Shown here: one piece after another, positions 1 through 6,793 of the stretch
Layout of the letters: every line of letters starts with the position of its first letter
Numbering within the stretch: the stretch's first letter is position 1
Assembly (NCBI RefSeq): GCF_003626575.1
Contig: NZ_RBDY01000036.1
Span: forward strand, 1-64,000
From: Streptomyces radicis
Lineage (GTDB): Bacteria; Actinomycetota; Actinomycetes; Streptomycetales; Streptomycetaceae
Length of the DNA: 64,000 nt
Direction of reading: 5' to 3'
Translations under genes and position numbers: made by a program
Notes under the pieces: model-generated
What the model saw: only the letters and a program-made list of their open reading frames with translations
The model's database searches: none
What the model was told of the DNA's origin: nothing

Positions 1-211
1 GATGGCCCTCATGTGGGCCGCCGAATGGCCCCTCGCCCAGCACCTCTCCGACGGCACACCCAGCATGTCCGCCAACCCCTTCATGGACTCCCACCTCGTC
101 TACGCCCTCGCCCTCATCACCCTCGCCACCCTCCACGCCGACCGCACCTGGGGCCTGGCCCACCTCTGGCAACGCCTCCCCCTCATCCGCACCACCCCCT
201 GGCTCCACTGA
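1..211 (+). CDS. DoxX-like integral membrane protein, C-terminal fragment
   Basis: The gene starts before the window, and only about 69 C-terminal residues are visible. They hold one clear hydrophobic segment (HLVYALALITLATLHA) preceded by a polar stretch with NPFMDSHL and followed by a short basic tail (RTTPWLH). This resembles the last membrane helix and tail of actinobacterial DoxX/DoxD-type quinone-linked membrane proteins, an identification made from memory of the family. The gene ends about 85 bases before the convergent oxidoreductase stop. The fragment is too short to establish function. Confidence 0.5.
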   Translation, partial: MALMWAAEWPLAQHLSDGTPSMSANPFMDSHLVYALALITLATLHADRTWGLAHLWQRLPLIRTTPWLH

Positions 212-295
212 CCCCCAACCCCCGCCCGGGACGCCCACCACCGGCGCCCCGGGCGCACGTCGTCCCTCCGCTCCCGGGTGCCCCCGCCGCCCCGG

Positions 296-1180
296 TCAGC
301 GCCGTATCAGCAGCTCGACCACCCCGGTGGTGTCCTCGTCGGGGTGCCCCTCGGCGAGGCGACGCTCCATCAGGGCCAGATAGGGCGCGATCAACTCGGC
401 GCTCACCCCCTGCTCCTCGGCGGTGCGCAGCAGGGTCGCGCTCCCGGCCACCTGCATCGCGAGGTTCGACACGACCCCCTTGGTGTAGTCGTCGCTCTCC
501 AACTGCTCGGCGACCTTCCCCGCCGACTGGCTCATGGCGACCAGCCACCCGGAGAGCAGCGGCGCGAACTCGCTCGGCCTGATGTCCTCCCGGCGGACCA
601 GGGCGAAGGCGTGCGCCACACCCGCGAACATGCCGTTCATCGCGCTGAGCAACGCCACGTCGTGCAGCGCGGCGAACCCGGCGTCCTCCCCGACGAACGT
701 CGCCCCCGCGGGCACGGTCAGGGCCTCCCTGCGCTCCTCGAACAGGTGGCGGTCCCCGCTGTAGAAGACATAGGCGCCCGAACCCTCGACGCCGATCATC
801 GGCGGGACGGCCATGATGCCGCCGTCGAGATAGCGGGCGCCCCGCTTCTCGGCCCAGGTGGCGCGGGCGCGAGCCTCGGCGGGGGTGCTCGTCGTGATGT
901 TCACCAGGTCCCGGCCCGCGAGGTCCGTGGTCGTGAGCGTCTCGTCGACGGAGGCGTCGTCGAGCAGGCAGGCGATCACGAGCGGGCTCGCGGCCACGGC
1001 CTCCGCGGCGGTGCTCGCGACCGTCGCCCCCGCATCGGCGAGCGGGTCGGCCCGCGCCGGGGTGCGATTCCAGACGGTGACGGGATGGCCCGCGGAGAGC
1101 CAACTCCTGACGAGCGCGGCGCCCATGGCGCCCAGCCCGAGAACGGTGATCGGCTGCGGTCTCGTGATGTTGTCGGTCAT
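296..1180 (-). CDS. NAD(P)-binding oxidoreductase, imine-reductase / beta-hydroxyacid dehydrogenase type
   Basis: A 294-residue protein that begins with a Rossmann fold: VLGLGAMGAALVRSWL is the GxGxxG dinucleotide site, and VWNRTPARADPL follows the second strand as in NADPH-using enzymes. The mostly helical C-terminal half, with DDYTKGVVSNLAMQ, matches imine reductases and 6-phosphogluconate-dehydrogenase-like proteins. Length is normal for the family. I chose the ATG at 1180; an upstream in-frame ATG at 1216 would run into the promoter region. It is divergent from an HxlR regulator, a common arrangement in which the regulator controls the reductase. The natural substrate cannot be read from the sequence. 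A paralogous, broken copy lies at 17871. Confidence 0.85.
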   Translation of the reverse strand: MTDNITRPQPITVLGLGAMGAALVRSWLSAGHPVTVWNRTPARADPLADAGATVASTAAEAVAASPLVIACLLDDASVDETLTTTDLAGRDLVNITTSTPAEARARATWAEKRGARYLDGGIMAVPPMIGVEGSGAYVFYSGDRHLFEERREALTVPAGATFVGEDAGFAALHDVALLSAMNGMFAGVAHAFALVRREDIRPSEFAPLLSGWLVAMSQSAGKVAEQLESDDYTKGVVSNLAMQVAGSATLLRTAEEQGVSAELIAPYLALMERRLAEGHPDEDTTGVVELLIRR

Positions 1181-1221
1181 GCCATTTAGGCTGGTCGAGG
1201 ATGCCGGGGTGGGCAAGAACG

Positions 1222-1233
1222 CACTTTGAAGTG
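1222..1233. promoter_or_regulatory. Candidate HxlR operator
   Basis: CACTTTGAAGTG has arms CACTT and AAGTG around a 2-base centre. It lies in the 95-base gap between the divergent reductase and HxlR genes. Position and symmetry fit a homodimeric winged-helix regulator; binding is inferred. Confidence 0.45.
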
Positions 1234-1275
1234 GGTGGTTTCCCCCGGGTGAGCGAGCAGGCAGGAGGGTTGGAC

Positions 1276-1620
1276 ATGGCGACGGCGGCGAGGCCGGGGG
1301 GACCGGCGGGACACGTCTGTGGGATCGACGCGGCGATGTCGGTGATCGGTGGCAAGTGGAAGGTGCTGATCCTGTGGGCGCTGGGCGAGAGGGCGTGCCG
1401 CTTCGGGGAGTTGCGCAGGCGGCTGCCCGGCGTCACGGAGAAGGTGCTGGCGTCGCACCTGCGCGAGATGGAGGAGCACGGCATCGTGCACAGGGAGGCG
1501 CATGACGAGGTGCCGCCCCGGGTGGTCTACTCCCTGACGGAGAACGGCACTTCGCTCAACGCCGCGCTGGTGCCGCTCGGCATGTGGGGGAGAGCGCACG
1601 TGCTCGGCATCGCCGCGTGA
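1276..1620 (+). CDS. HxlR-family winged-helix transcriptional regulator
   Basis: A 114-residue protein consisting almost wholly of an HxlR domain: CGIDAAMSVIGGKWKVLILWAL at the start, with a Cys before the first helix as in redox- or aldehyde-sensing members, then FGELRRRLPGVTEKVLASHLREME as the recognition region and a wing with VPPRVVYSLTENG. The ATG at 1276 is preceded by GGAGGG at good spacing, so I prefer it to in-frame starts upstream. It probably controls the divergent reductase gene and itself. The inducing signal is unknown. Confidence 0.88.
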   Translation: MATAARPGGPAGHVCGIDAAMSVIGGKWKVLILWALGERACRFGELRRRLPGVTEKVLASHLREMEEHGIVHREAHDEVPPRVVYSLTENGTSLNAALVPLGMWGRAHVLGIAA

Positions 1621-1713
1621 GCGCCACCCCGGCGCGCCAAGAGACCCGAGGCGCCCACGACACCGAAGACACCGCCCAAGGCGCCGAGGAGGCGCCCATG
1701 ACACCGGAGGCGC

Positions 1714-2667
1714 TCAGGCGTTGGGCGTCGCCACGGGCACGAGGCGTTTACGGGCCCAGTAGAGCTTCTGCGCCAGCAGCGTCAGGGTGCCGGCGATCAG
1801 GATGCCCAGCAGATTGAGCCCGAGCTGGGTCATCGAGCCACGGGCGTCGGCGAAGTGGCCGTAGCCAAGGGCGAGCGCGGCGTGCCCCGCGGCGGGGACG
1901 GTCGTCACCGAGATCGCCACGCCCACGAGCATCCCGGCCTTGGCGGAGGTCAGGGACAGGATCCCGGCGATCCCGGCCAGCGCCGCCACCACGAACGACA
2001 TCGCGTCGGGCCTCCAGACGAACTGGCTCGCCGGGTGCGGCCCCTCGAACATCGCCTTGGAGAACAGCCCGAACACATCCATCAGCAGGGCGAACGCGCA
2101 CGTCAGCAGCGCGGCGAGCGGGAAGCCGACGAGCAGCGCCACGACGGGCCGCACCGCCCGGCGCGGGGTCCACATCGCCACGCTCGTGCAGATCCCGGCC
2201 AGCGGACCGAATTCAGGCCCCACCGCCATCGCGCCCACCAGCAGGATCGCGCTGTCGAGCATGACGCCGGAGGCGGCCAGCATCGTCGCCACGACGAGGA
2301 ACGCCAGCCAGGTCACGGACAGCCGTGACTCTCCCTGGGTGGCCTCGTCCATGGCCTCCCACAGCACGGCGTCCACGCCCTCGCCAGGCGCGTCGCGCTC
2401 GGCCCTGGCGGAGCGGGTCGAGAGCGACAGATCGACATTGTCGACGATGATCGCGCCGTCGTCGGACAGCCCGAGCGCGCGCAGGTGACCGATCAGCGCG
2501 TCCGCCGCCTCGCGCGCCACGTCGCACAACACCACATCCCCCACGGGCTCCTGCGCGACCCCGGGCAGGACCATCAGGTGCGCGGTGCCGACGGTGCGCC
2601 GCAACAGGGCGACGACGTCCTCGGTCCGCTCGGCCGGGGTGATCAACCTCATCTGGAGCATGGGCAT
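1714..2667 (-). CDS. DUF389 family multi-pass membrane protein
   Basis: A 317-residue protein with a soluble N-terminal domain of about 110 residues (LITPAERTEDVVALLRRT...) followed by several hydrophobic segments between about 118 and 305, including LAFLVVATMLAASGVMLDSAILLVGAMAVGPEFGPL. The ILLVGAMAVGPEFGP segment is typical of the DUF389 (TIGR00341-like) family, whose molecular role is not established. Start choice is not decisive: ATG codons at 2667 and 2661 are both possible. It is convergent with the HxlR gene and shows no operon partner. Confidence 0.82.
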   Translation of the reverse strand: MPMLQMRLITPAERTEDVVALLRRTVGTAHLMVLPGVAQEPVGDVVLCDVAREAADALIGHLRALGLSDDGAIIVDNVDLSLSTRSARAERDAPGEGVDAVLWEAMDEATQGESRLSVTWLAFLVVATMLAASGVMLDSAILLVGAMAVGPEFGPLAGICTSVAMWTPRRAVRPVVALLVGFPLAALLTCAFALLMDVFGLFSKAMFEGPHPASQFVWRPDAMSFVVAALAGIAGILSLTSAKAGMLVGVAISVTTVPAAGHAALALGYGHFADARGSMTQLGLNLLGILIAGTLTLLAQKLYWARKRLVPVATPNA

Positions 2668-2789
2668 GCCCGGCAGACTACGAGGGTCGGCGGGTCTCGG
2701 CGCTCTCCGCCCCGGTCCGGCGCCACCGTCGGCCGCCGCGCCCCCGCCGCGACCCGTCGCGCCCCCGCCCCGGCCCCCGCCGCGCCCCC

Positions 2790-3428
2790 CTACGACCCGT
2801 CAGCGCCGTTGGCCGCCGCGACCTCCGCCCTGATCCCCGCCATCAGCAGCCGTAGCCCGAAGCGGAACTGTTCATCCGACCCGACGACAAACAACTCCTC
2901 GCCGGGCACATGGCTCCCCGGCAGCCCGTCGAGCATCGAGCGCACCTGCTCCCAGCGTTCGTCACGCGAGCCCGCCCGCACGGCCATGGCCAGCGAGGAC
3001 GCCAGATACGCCACGAGCGTCTGGAGGCAGCGCACCGCCGTCGCCGGGGGCAGCCCCGTGGTCACCAGCGCCGTCACCAGCCCGACGGCGACGCGCCGCC
3101 CGTTCGCCCCCATCGGCGGCCTGGCGGCCACGTGCGCCGCGATGCCCGGGTGCCGCAGCGCGGCCGAACGGATGGCGTCGGCGGTGGCGAAGACCCGTTC
3201 GTCCCAGGGGAGTTCGGCGTCGGGCGACGGGACGTCGGCCAGCGCGAGATCGGCGACGGCGTCGAGCAGGGCCTCTCGGTTGGCGAAGTGCCGGTAGAGC
3301 GCCATCGGGTCGCAGCCGAGCTCGGCCGCGATCCGGCGCATCGACATCGCCTCCGCGCCGTCGCGGTCCCCCAAATCGGACGCGGTGCGCACGATCAGCT
3401 CGGGCGAGAGGAAGCGGGACGTTGCCAT
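2790..3428 (-). CDS. TetR-family transcriptional regulator
   Basis: A 212-residue protein with an N-terminal TetR helix-turn-helix: MSMRRIAAELGCDPMALYRHFANREALLDAVADL at about residues 28-61. The C-terminal ligand-binding part is helical (residues 75-205) and resembles tetracycline-repressor-like C domains. It is divergent from a small membrane protein at 3541. Two near-identical palindromes lie between the genes, a strong sign of autoregulation and of control over the neighbour. The ligand is unknown. Confidence 0.9.
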   Translation of the reverse strand: MATSRFLSPELIVRTASDLGDRDGAEAMSMRRIAAELGCDPMALYRHFANREALLDAVADLALADVPSPDAELPWDERVFATADAIRSAALRHPGIAAHVAARPPMGANGRRVAVGLVTALVTTGLPPATAVRCLQTLVAYLASSLAMAVRAGSRDERWEQVRSMLDGLPGSHVPGEELFVVGSDEQFRFGLRLLMAGIRAEVAAANGADGS

Positions 3429-3446
3429 GGGCCCATTCTGGCACCG

Positions 3447-3463
3447 TGTCTACGGTGTAGACA
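3447..3463. promoter_or_regulatory. TetR operator, copy 1
   Basis: TGTCTACGGTGTAGACA is a perfect palindrome, arms TGTCTAC/GTAGACA around a 3-base centre, starting 18 bases upstream of the tetR start codon. Its centre is 31 bp from that of copy 2, about three helical turns, which puts both on one face of the DNA. Confidence 0.8.
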
Positions 3464-3477
3464 TGGCGCTCCCTTCC

Positions 3478-3494
3478 TGTCTACGCTGTAGACA
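3478..3494. promoter_or_regulatory. TetR operator, copy 2
   Basis: TGTCTACGCTGTAGACA has the same arms as copy 1, and only the central base of the 17 differs. It lies about 46 bases upstream of the divergent membrane-protein gene, so a repressor bound here could block that promoter. Confidence 0.8.
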
Positions 3495-3540
3495 TCCGGC
3501 CGCGCACCCCGCGTCCCCGCCGATCGAAGGAGAAGAGACC

Positions 3541-3912
3541 GTGCGTTCCCCCCTGATCGTCGGCCGAGGGCTGGCCGTCTTCATCGGCGTCGGCACCCTG
3601 GGCAACGTGGTGATCCGCGGCGTTGAGGAGCACTTCGTCGTTCCCGACCTGCTCATCGCCGTCGCGCTGCTGGTGGCCGCGGCGCTCCCGCCCGCGCACG
3701 CGGTGCCGTTGCTCGGCGTGGCGTTCGGCATGGCCTCGGGCGTGTTCACCGTGGCGACCTTCTCCTATGTGGCGCGCGGCGAAGTGGGCGTCCCCGTCAC
3801 GCTGTTCGCGGTGTCCTGCCTGGCCATGGCCGCCGTGCTCACCTGGCGCGCCGCGTCGCCCGGCGGGGACTCGGCCCCCGCCGGGCGGGTCACCGCGGCC
3901 TCGCCGTCCTGA
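3541..3912 (+). CDS. Small integral membrane protein under TetR control
   Basis: A 123-residue protein starting at GTG 3541 after GAAGGAGAAGAG. It has three or four hydrophobic segments: LIVGRGLAVFIGVGTLG, LLIAVALLVAAALPP, VPLLGVAFGMASGVFTVATFSYV and VTLFAVSCLAMAAVLTW. No enzymatic motif is visible and I do not recognise a named family. The divergent TetR gene and shared operators suggest a repressed membrane function, such as export or envelope adaptation, but that is inference. Confidence 0.75.
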   Translation: MRSPLIVGRGLAVFIGVGTLGNVVIRGVEEHFVVPDLLIAVALLVAAALPPAHAVPLLGVAFGMASGVFTVATFSYVARGEVGVPVTLFAVSCLAMAAVLTWRAASPGGDSAPAGRVTAASPS

Positions 3913-3932
3913 ACGACGGCGCTTCGCGACCG

Positions 3933-4436
3933 CTACGCGCCCGGCGCACGCGCCTCGCGCGCCTCGTCGGCGGCCGCCACCGGCGTCCGGGGGGACGTCG
4001 GTTCGGCCCCGGCTCGCGCCCCGGTCCCGGCCCCCGTCCCGCGCGTCGCCGCGGGGGACGGCAGGAGGAACGTCGCGGCCAGCGTCGCGACGAGCAGCCC
4101 GGCCGCCCCGAGCGCCGCCCCCGCGCCGACCGCCACCGCCCAGGGCGCGATGGCCAGCCCGGCCTTGACGGAGCCCATGCCGACGCCCACCTGGAGGAAC
4201 TGCGTCGGCTCCACCAGGGGCGTGCCGCCGCGCGCACGCGCCCGGCGCTGATGCAGGGCGAACGCGCCCGGCGCGAGCGCCCCCACGACCACGAGCGCGG
4301 TGGCCCGGCCCGGCCAGTGGCCCTCGTCGGACAGGGCGATCAGCGGATGGAGCAGCAGCACCAGGGCGGCGGTGGAGAGCGCCGCGCCCGGCAGGTCGAG
4401 CCGGGGCGCGCTCGCCACCCGCCTCGGCCGCACCAC
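3933..4436 (-). pseudogene. Remnant of an MFS (DHA2/EmrB-type) drug transporter
   Basis: The open frame contains recognisable pieces of a 14-helix major facilitator in the correct order but with the intervening parts missing. PRLDLPGAALSTAALVLLLHPL is a mid-protein helix. HQRRARARGGTPLVEP is the usual loop, and it joins directly to FLQVGVGMGSVKAGLAIAPWA with a helix lost. GAGAALGAAGLLVATLAATFLLP then jumps to the last helix. The N-terminal half is absent. Upstream of about 4405 the transporter similarity stops and the opposite strand becomes a truncated MarR gene. A functional transporter of this size is implausible. Confidence 0.7.
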
Positions 4437-4704
4437 GGGCGCCGTGACGCGGCTGCTCGACCGGATGGATGGCGCGGGCTACATCCGCCGCGCCTCCGCC
4501 CTCCACGACCGCCGCCGCGTCGTCGTCGAGCCGACCCTTGACGGGCTGGCTCGCTGCGCGGAGTACTACGAGGGCCTGGGCGAGCGCACGACGGCGATGC
4601 TGTCGACGTTCGACGGGCCCCAACTCCGCGCGATCCTCGAGTTCGTGACGACGAGCAGGGAGGGCACGGTCGCGGAGGCCGCCCGCCTGCGCGAGGACGG
4701 CTGA
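4404..4704 (+). pseudogene. Truncated MarR-family regulator (C-terminal half)
   Basis: The frame shows the MarR recognition helix and wing: ALATRLGRTTGAVTRLLDRMDGAGYI, then RRASALHDRRRVVVEP, followed by the C-terminal dimerisation helix ending at REDG. The N-terminal helices are missing. Upstream, the same DNA becomes MFS coding sequence on the other strand. This looks like a divergent marR/MFS pair that lost both 5' ends and the promoter region between them. An in-frame ATG at 4300 exists, but the protein it adds has no MarR similarity. Confidence 0.7.
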
Positions 4705-4853
4705 ACGCGCCGGACGCGAACGCGCGCCCAACGCCGGACGCACCCAACGTGCCCAACGCGCCGAACGTGAAACGTGAACGCCCGCCGAACGCCGACAAAC
4801 CCTTTGCCGCGTACCCCGGTTGATGGAAGGGTGACGCGCCGGAGGTGGGGACG

Positions 4854-5360
4854 GTGGACGCTGGAGGAACGGCCGACCGCGTGACGCTGCCTGTCGTCGT
4901 GCGGGATCTGCTGCCCGAGGACCTGGAGCGCTGCGGCTGGTCCGGGTCGCCGCTCCATCTGGCCGCGGTGGCCAAGGAGTTGACGAGGGTCCGCGCGGGG
5001 GAGGTCGACTACCTGGCCGTCTGCCCACCTTCCGGGCTTCCCGTGGCCATCGGCGCCGTCGACCATGTGGACCGGCCGGGCGTGGGCAAGCTGTTCCAGC
5101 TGGTCGTCCACCCGGCGCTGCGCTCGTGCGGCCTGGGAACGCGCCTGATCGCGGCGGCCGAGCACCGCGTGCGCGTCCGCGGCCTCGCCCATGCGGAGAT
5201 CGACGTCGAGGAGGACAACTCCAGGGCTCGCGCCCTGTATGAACGCCTCGGCTACGTCGCCTACGGCTCGGCACCCGTCGGCTGGGACGAGGAGCGCACC
5301 GACGGCTCCGTCACTCGCTATGAAACGGTGTGCACGCTGATGCGCAAGCGGCTGCCCTGA
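4854..5360 (+). CDS. GNAT-family N-acetyltransferase
   Basis: A 168-residue protein with a classic GNAT core. KLFQLVVHPALRSCGLGTRLIAAAEHRV carries the acetyl-CoA-binding R/Q-x-x-G-x-G/A loop, and EDNSRARALYERLGYVAYG is the typical C-terminal substrate-side motif. GTG 4854 is preceded by GGAGG eight bases upstream; another GTG at 4845 overlaps that site and is less likely. The acceptor substrate is unknown. It stands alone between the MarR remnant and a convergent hypothetical gene. Confidence 0.85.
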   Translation: MDAGGTADRVTLPVVVRDLLPEDLERCGWSGSPLHLAAVAKELTRVRAGEVDYLAVCPPSGLPVAIGAVDHVDRPGVGKLFQLVVHPALRSCGLGTRLIAAAEHRVRVRGLAHAEIDVEEDNSRARALYERLGYVAYGSAPVGWDEERTDGSVTRYETVCTLMRKRLP

Positions 5361-5372
5361 GTCCTTGAACGG

Positions 5373-5750
5373 TCACTCCGCGCGACCCTGGCCCACGACC
5401 GTGTCGAAGTGCGGCCAGCCGTCCGTCTCGGTCCTGCCGGGGGAGGCGGGCAGGGCCAGGCCGGGCAGAGCCGCGTCCAGCAAGACCCGAACGGTCCCCG
5501 GACGGTGGAGGTTGAGGTAGGCCCGGTCCGGCAGCCGTATCAACGCCCCTGCCTCGAACGCGGAGTTGGAGATGATCCGCCCGGGCCCAGGGCGGAAGAC
5601 GAGCCCGAGGCGGCGTCGGGTGCCCTCGCGGTAAAGGGACAGCACCAGGCGGCAGTTGGCGTAGTCGGAACGGTCAACGTGCTGACGCACGGCCCAACAC
5701 CATGTCGTTCCGCCCACGACGAGGCGCCGCAGACGGCGATCGGTGCCCAT
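5373..5750 (-). CDS. Conserved-looking hypothetical protein
   Basis: A 125-residue protein, unrecognised. The first half is basic and rich in beta-prone residues (TTWCWAVRQHVDRSDYANCRLVLSLY, RRLGLVFRPGPGRIISNS), and the C-terminus has LNLHRPGTVRVLLDAAL. No signal peptide or membrane segment is visible. Codon use matches its neighbours, and the frame is open on the strand expected from third-position GC. It is convergent with the acetyltransferase and 29 bases downstream of the thioesterase on the same strand, so it may be cotranscribed. Confidence 0.6.
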   Translation of the reverse strand: MGTDRRLRRLVVGGTTWCWAVRQHVDRSDYANCRLVLSLYREGTRRRLGLVFRPGPGRIISNSAFEAGALIRLPDRAYLNLHRPGTVRVLLDAALPGLALPASPGRTETDGWPHFDTVVGQGRAE

Positions 5751-5779
5751 GCCGCCACGTTAACGGCGAACGGCGGGGG

Positions 5780-6205
5780 TCAGCCAGCCAGTTGGGCGGC
5801 CGCGACGGGGACGAGGGGCTCATCGATCCGGTGCCTGCCGAACGCCTCCCGCTCCAACTCCGTCAGCGCACGCGGCCGTTGGCGCACCGGATCCACGCCC
5901 ACCCAGGTCGAGGTGATCTCGGCGAAGATCACCGAGCCGTCCGTGATCCGCGCGATCCCCGTCACCGAGGACCGGCCCAGCTTGGTCACCGTGGTCTCGA
6001 TCCGCACCCGGCGCTGGTACGGGCACGGCGCCTGGTAGCGCGCCGTGTGCTGCACGGCGACGAACGCCGGGGGAACGCCCTCGGCCGTCGCCGCGAGATC
6101 CGCCCACGAGTCCTGTACCCAGGCCAGCATGCGGGCGTTGTTCACGTGACGGTGAAAGTCCAGGTCGGCCAGGGAGACGCGCTGCTCCCACACATGCGGA
6201 GTCAT
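5780..6205 (-). CDS. Acyl-CoA thioesterase, 4HBT hotdog fold
   Basis: A 141-residue hotdog protein. The N-terminal motif DLDFHRHVNNARMLAWVQDSW is the signature of 4-hydroxybenzoyl-CoA/YbgC-type thioesterases, with the Asp-x-x-x-His-x-x-Asn pattern on the catalytic helix. Later strands include TARYQAPCPYQRRVRIETTVTKLG. The ATG at 6205 gives the usual length; an earlier in-frame start at 6256 adds residues outside the fold. It probably hydrolyses an acyl-CoA; chain specificity cannot be read. Confidence 0.83.
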   Translation of the reverse strand: MTPHVWEQRVSLADLDFHRHVNNARMLAWVQDSWADLAATAEGVPPAFVAVQHTARYQAPCPYQRRVRIETTVTKLGRSSVTGIARITDGSVIFAEITSTWVGVDPVRQRPRALTELEREAFGRHRIDEPLVPVAAAQLAG

Positions 6206-6354
6206 GCCCGCCAGCCTGCCCGACGCCACGCCGTACCGGAGGCGACAATCCCCCATTCGGCCTAGCGTGGGCGCCGAACTTCACTCACAGAACATCTGCA
6301 CATCTGCTCCGACCTCGATGCGCGGTGAACTCCGGTCTCGCGCACGGTACTTGA

Positions 6355-6780
6355 TCATCGGGGCGGCCCGGCGGTGAGCCGTACGCAGGGTGAGACAAAG
6401 TCATCCGCGAAGTGATCGGCCCCGAACCCGGACGCGACCAGAACGCGCAGCACCGCCTCATTCATCGCGGCGCCGACCTCGCCGCGGCGCCGGATCAGCG
6501 GGTCGTCCATCCTGCGCTCGCGGACGCACGCGATGACCGCCTGGTTCATCTCCGCGCTGATCTTCCAGCGGGCGTAGACGCCGCCGAGCGCGTCGGCCTT
6601 GGCGTCGACCCAGACCTGCACGCCCGAGTCGCCGAACTCCTCGCGCAGCACCGGCAGTCCGGCCGCCCGCAGCGCGGCGTCCACCGCGTCGGCGAGCGCC
6701 GCCCTGGCCGCCAGCACCTCCTCGGTTGCCCTGGGGTCCCCCCCGGGCGCGGCGTCGGAGGTGTCGGATGTATCGGACAT
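6355..6780 (-). CDS. Candidate immunity protein for the RHS toxin
   Basis: A 141-residue protein directly downstream of the RHS toxin, 13 bases after its stop on the same strand. It begins with a polar, Asp/Ser-rich stretch, then is mainly helical (ALADAVDAALRAAGLPVLREEFGD, QAVIACVRERRMDDPLIRRRG, AMNEAVLRVLVASGFG). I recognise no named family. Small acidic proteins in this position are usually the cognate immunity factor of polymorphic toxins, so the role is inferred from position and size. Confidence 0.65.
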   Translation of the reverse strand: MSDTSDTSDAAPGGDPRATEEVLAARAALADAVDAALRAAGLPVLREEFGDSGVQVWVDAKADALGGVYARWKISAEMNQAVIACVRERRMDDPLIRRRGEVGAAMNEAVLRVLVASGFGADHFADDFVSPCVRLTAGPPR

Positions 6781-6793
6781 GAACGAACACTCC

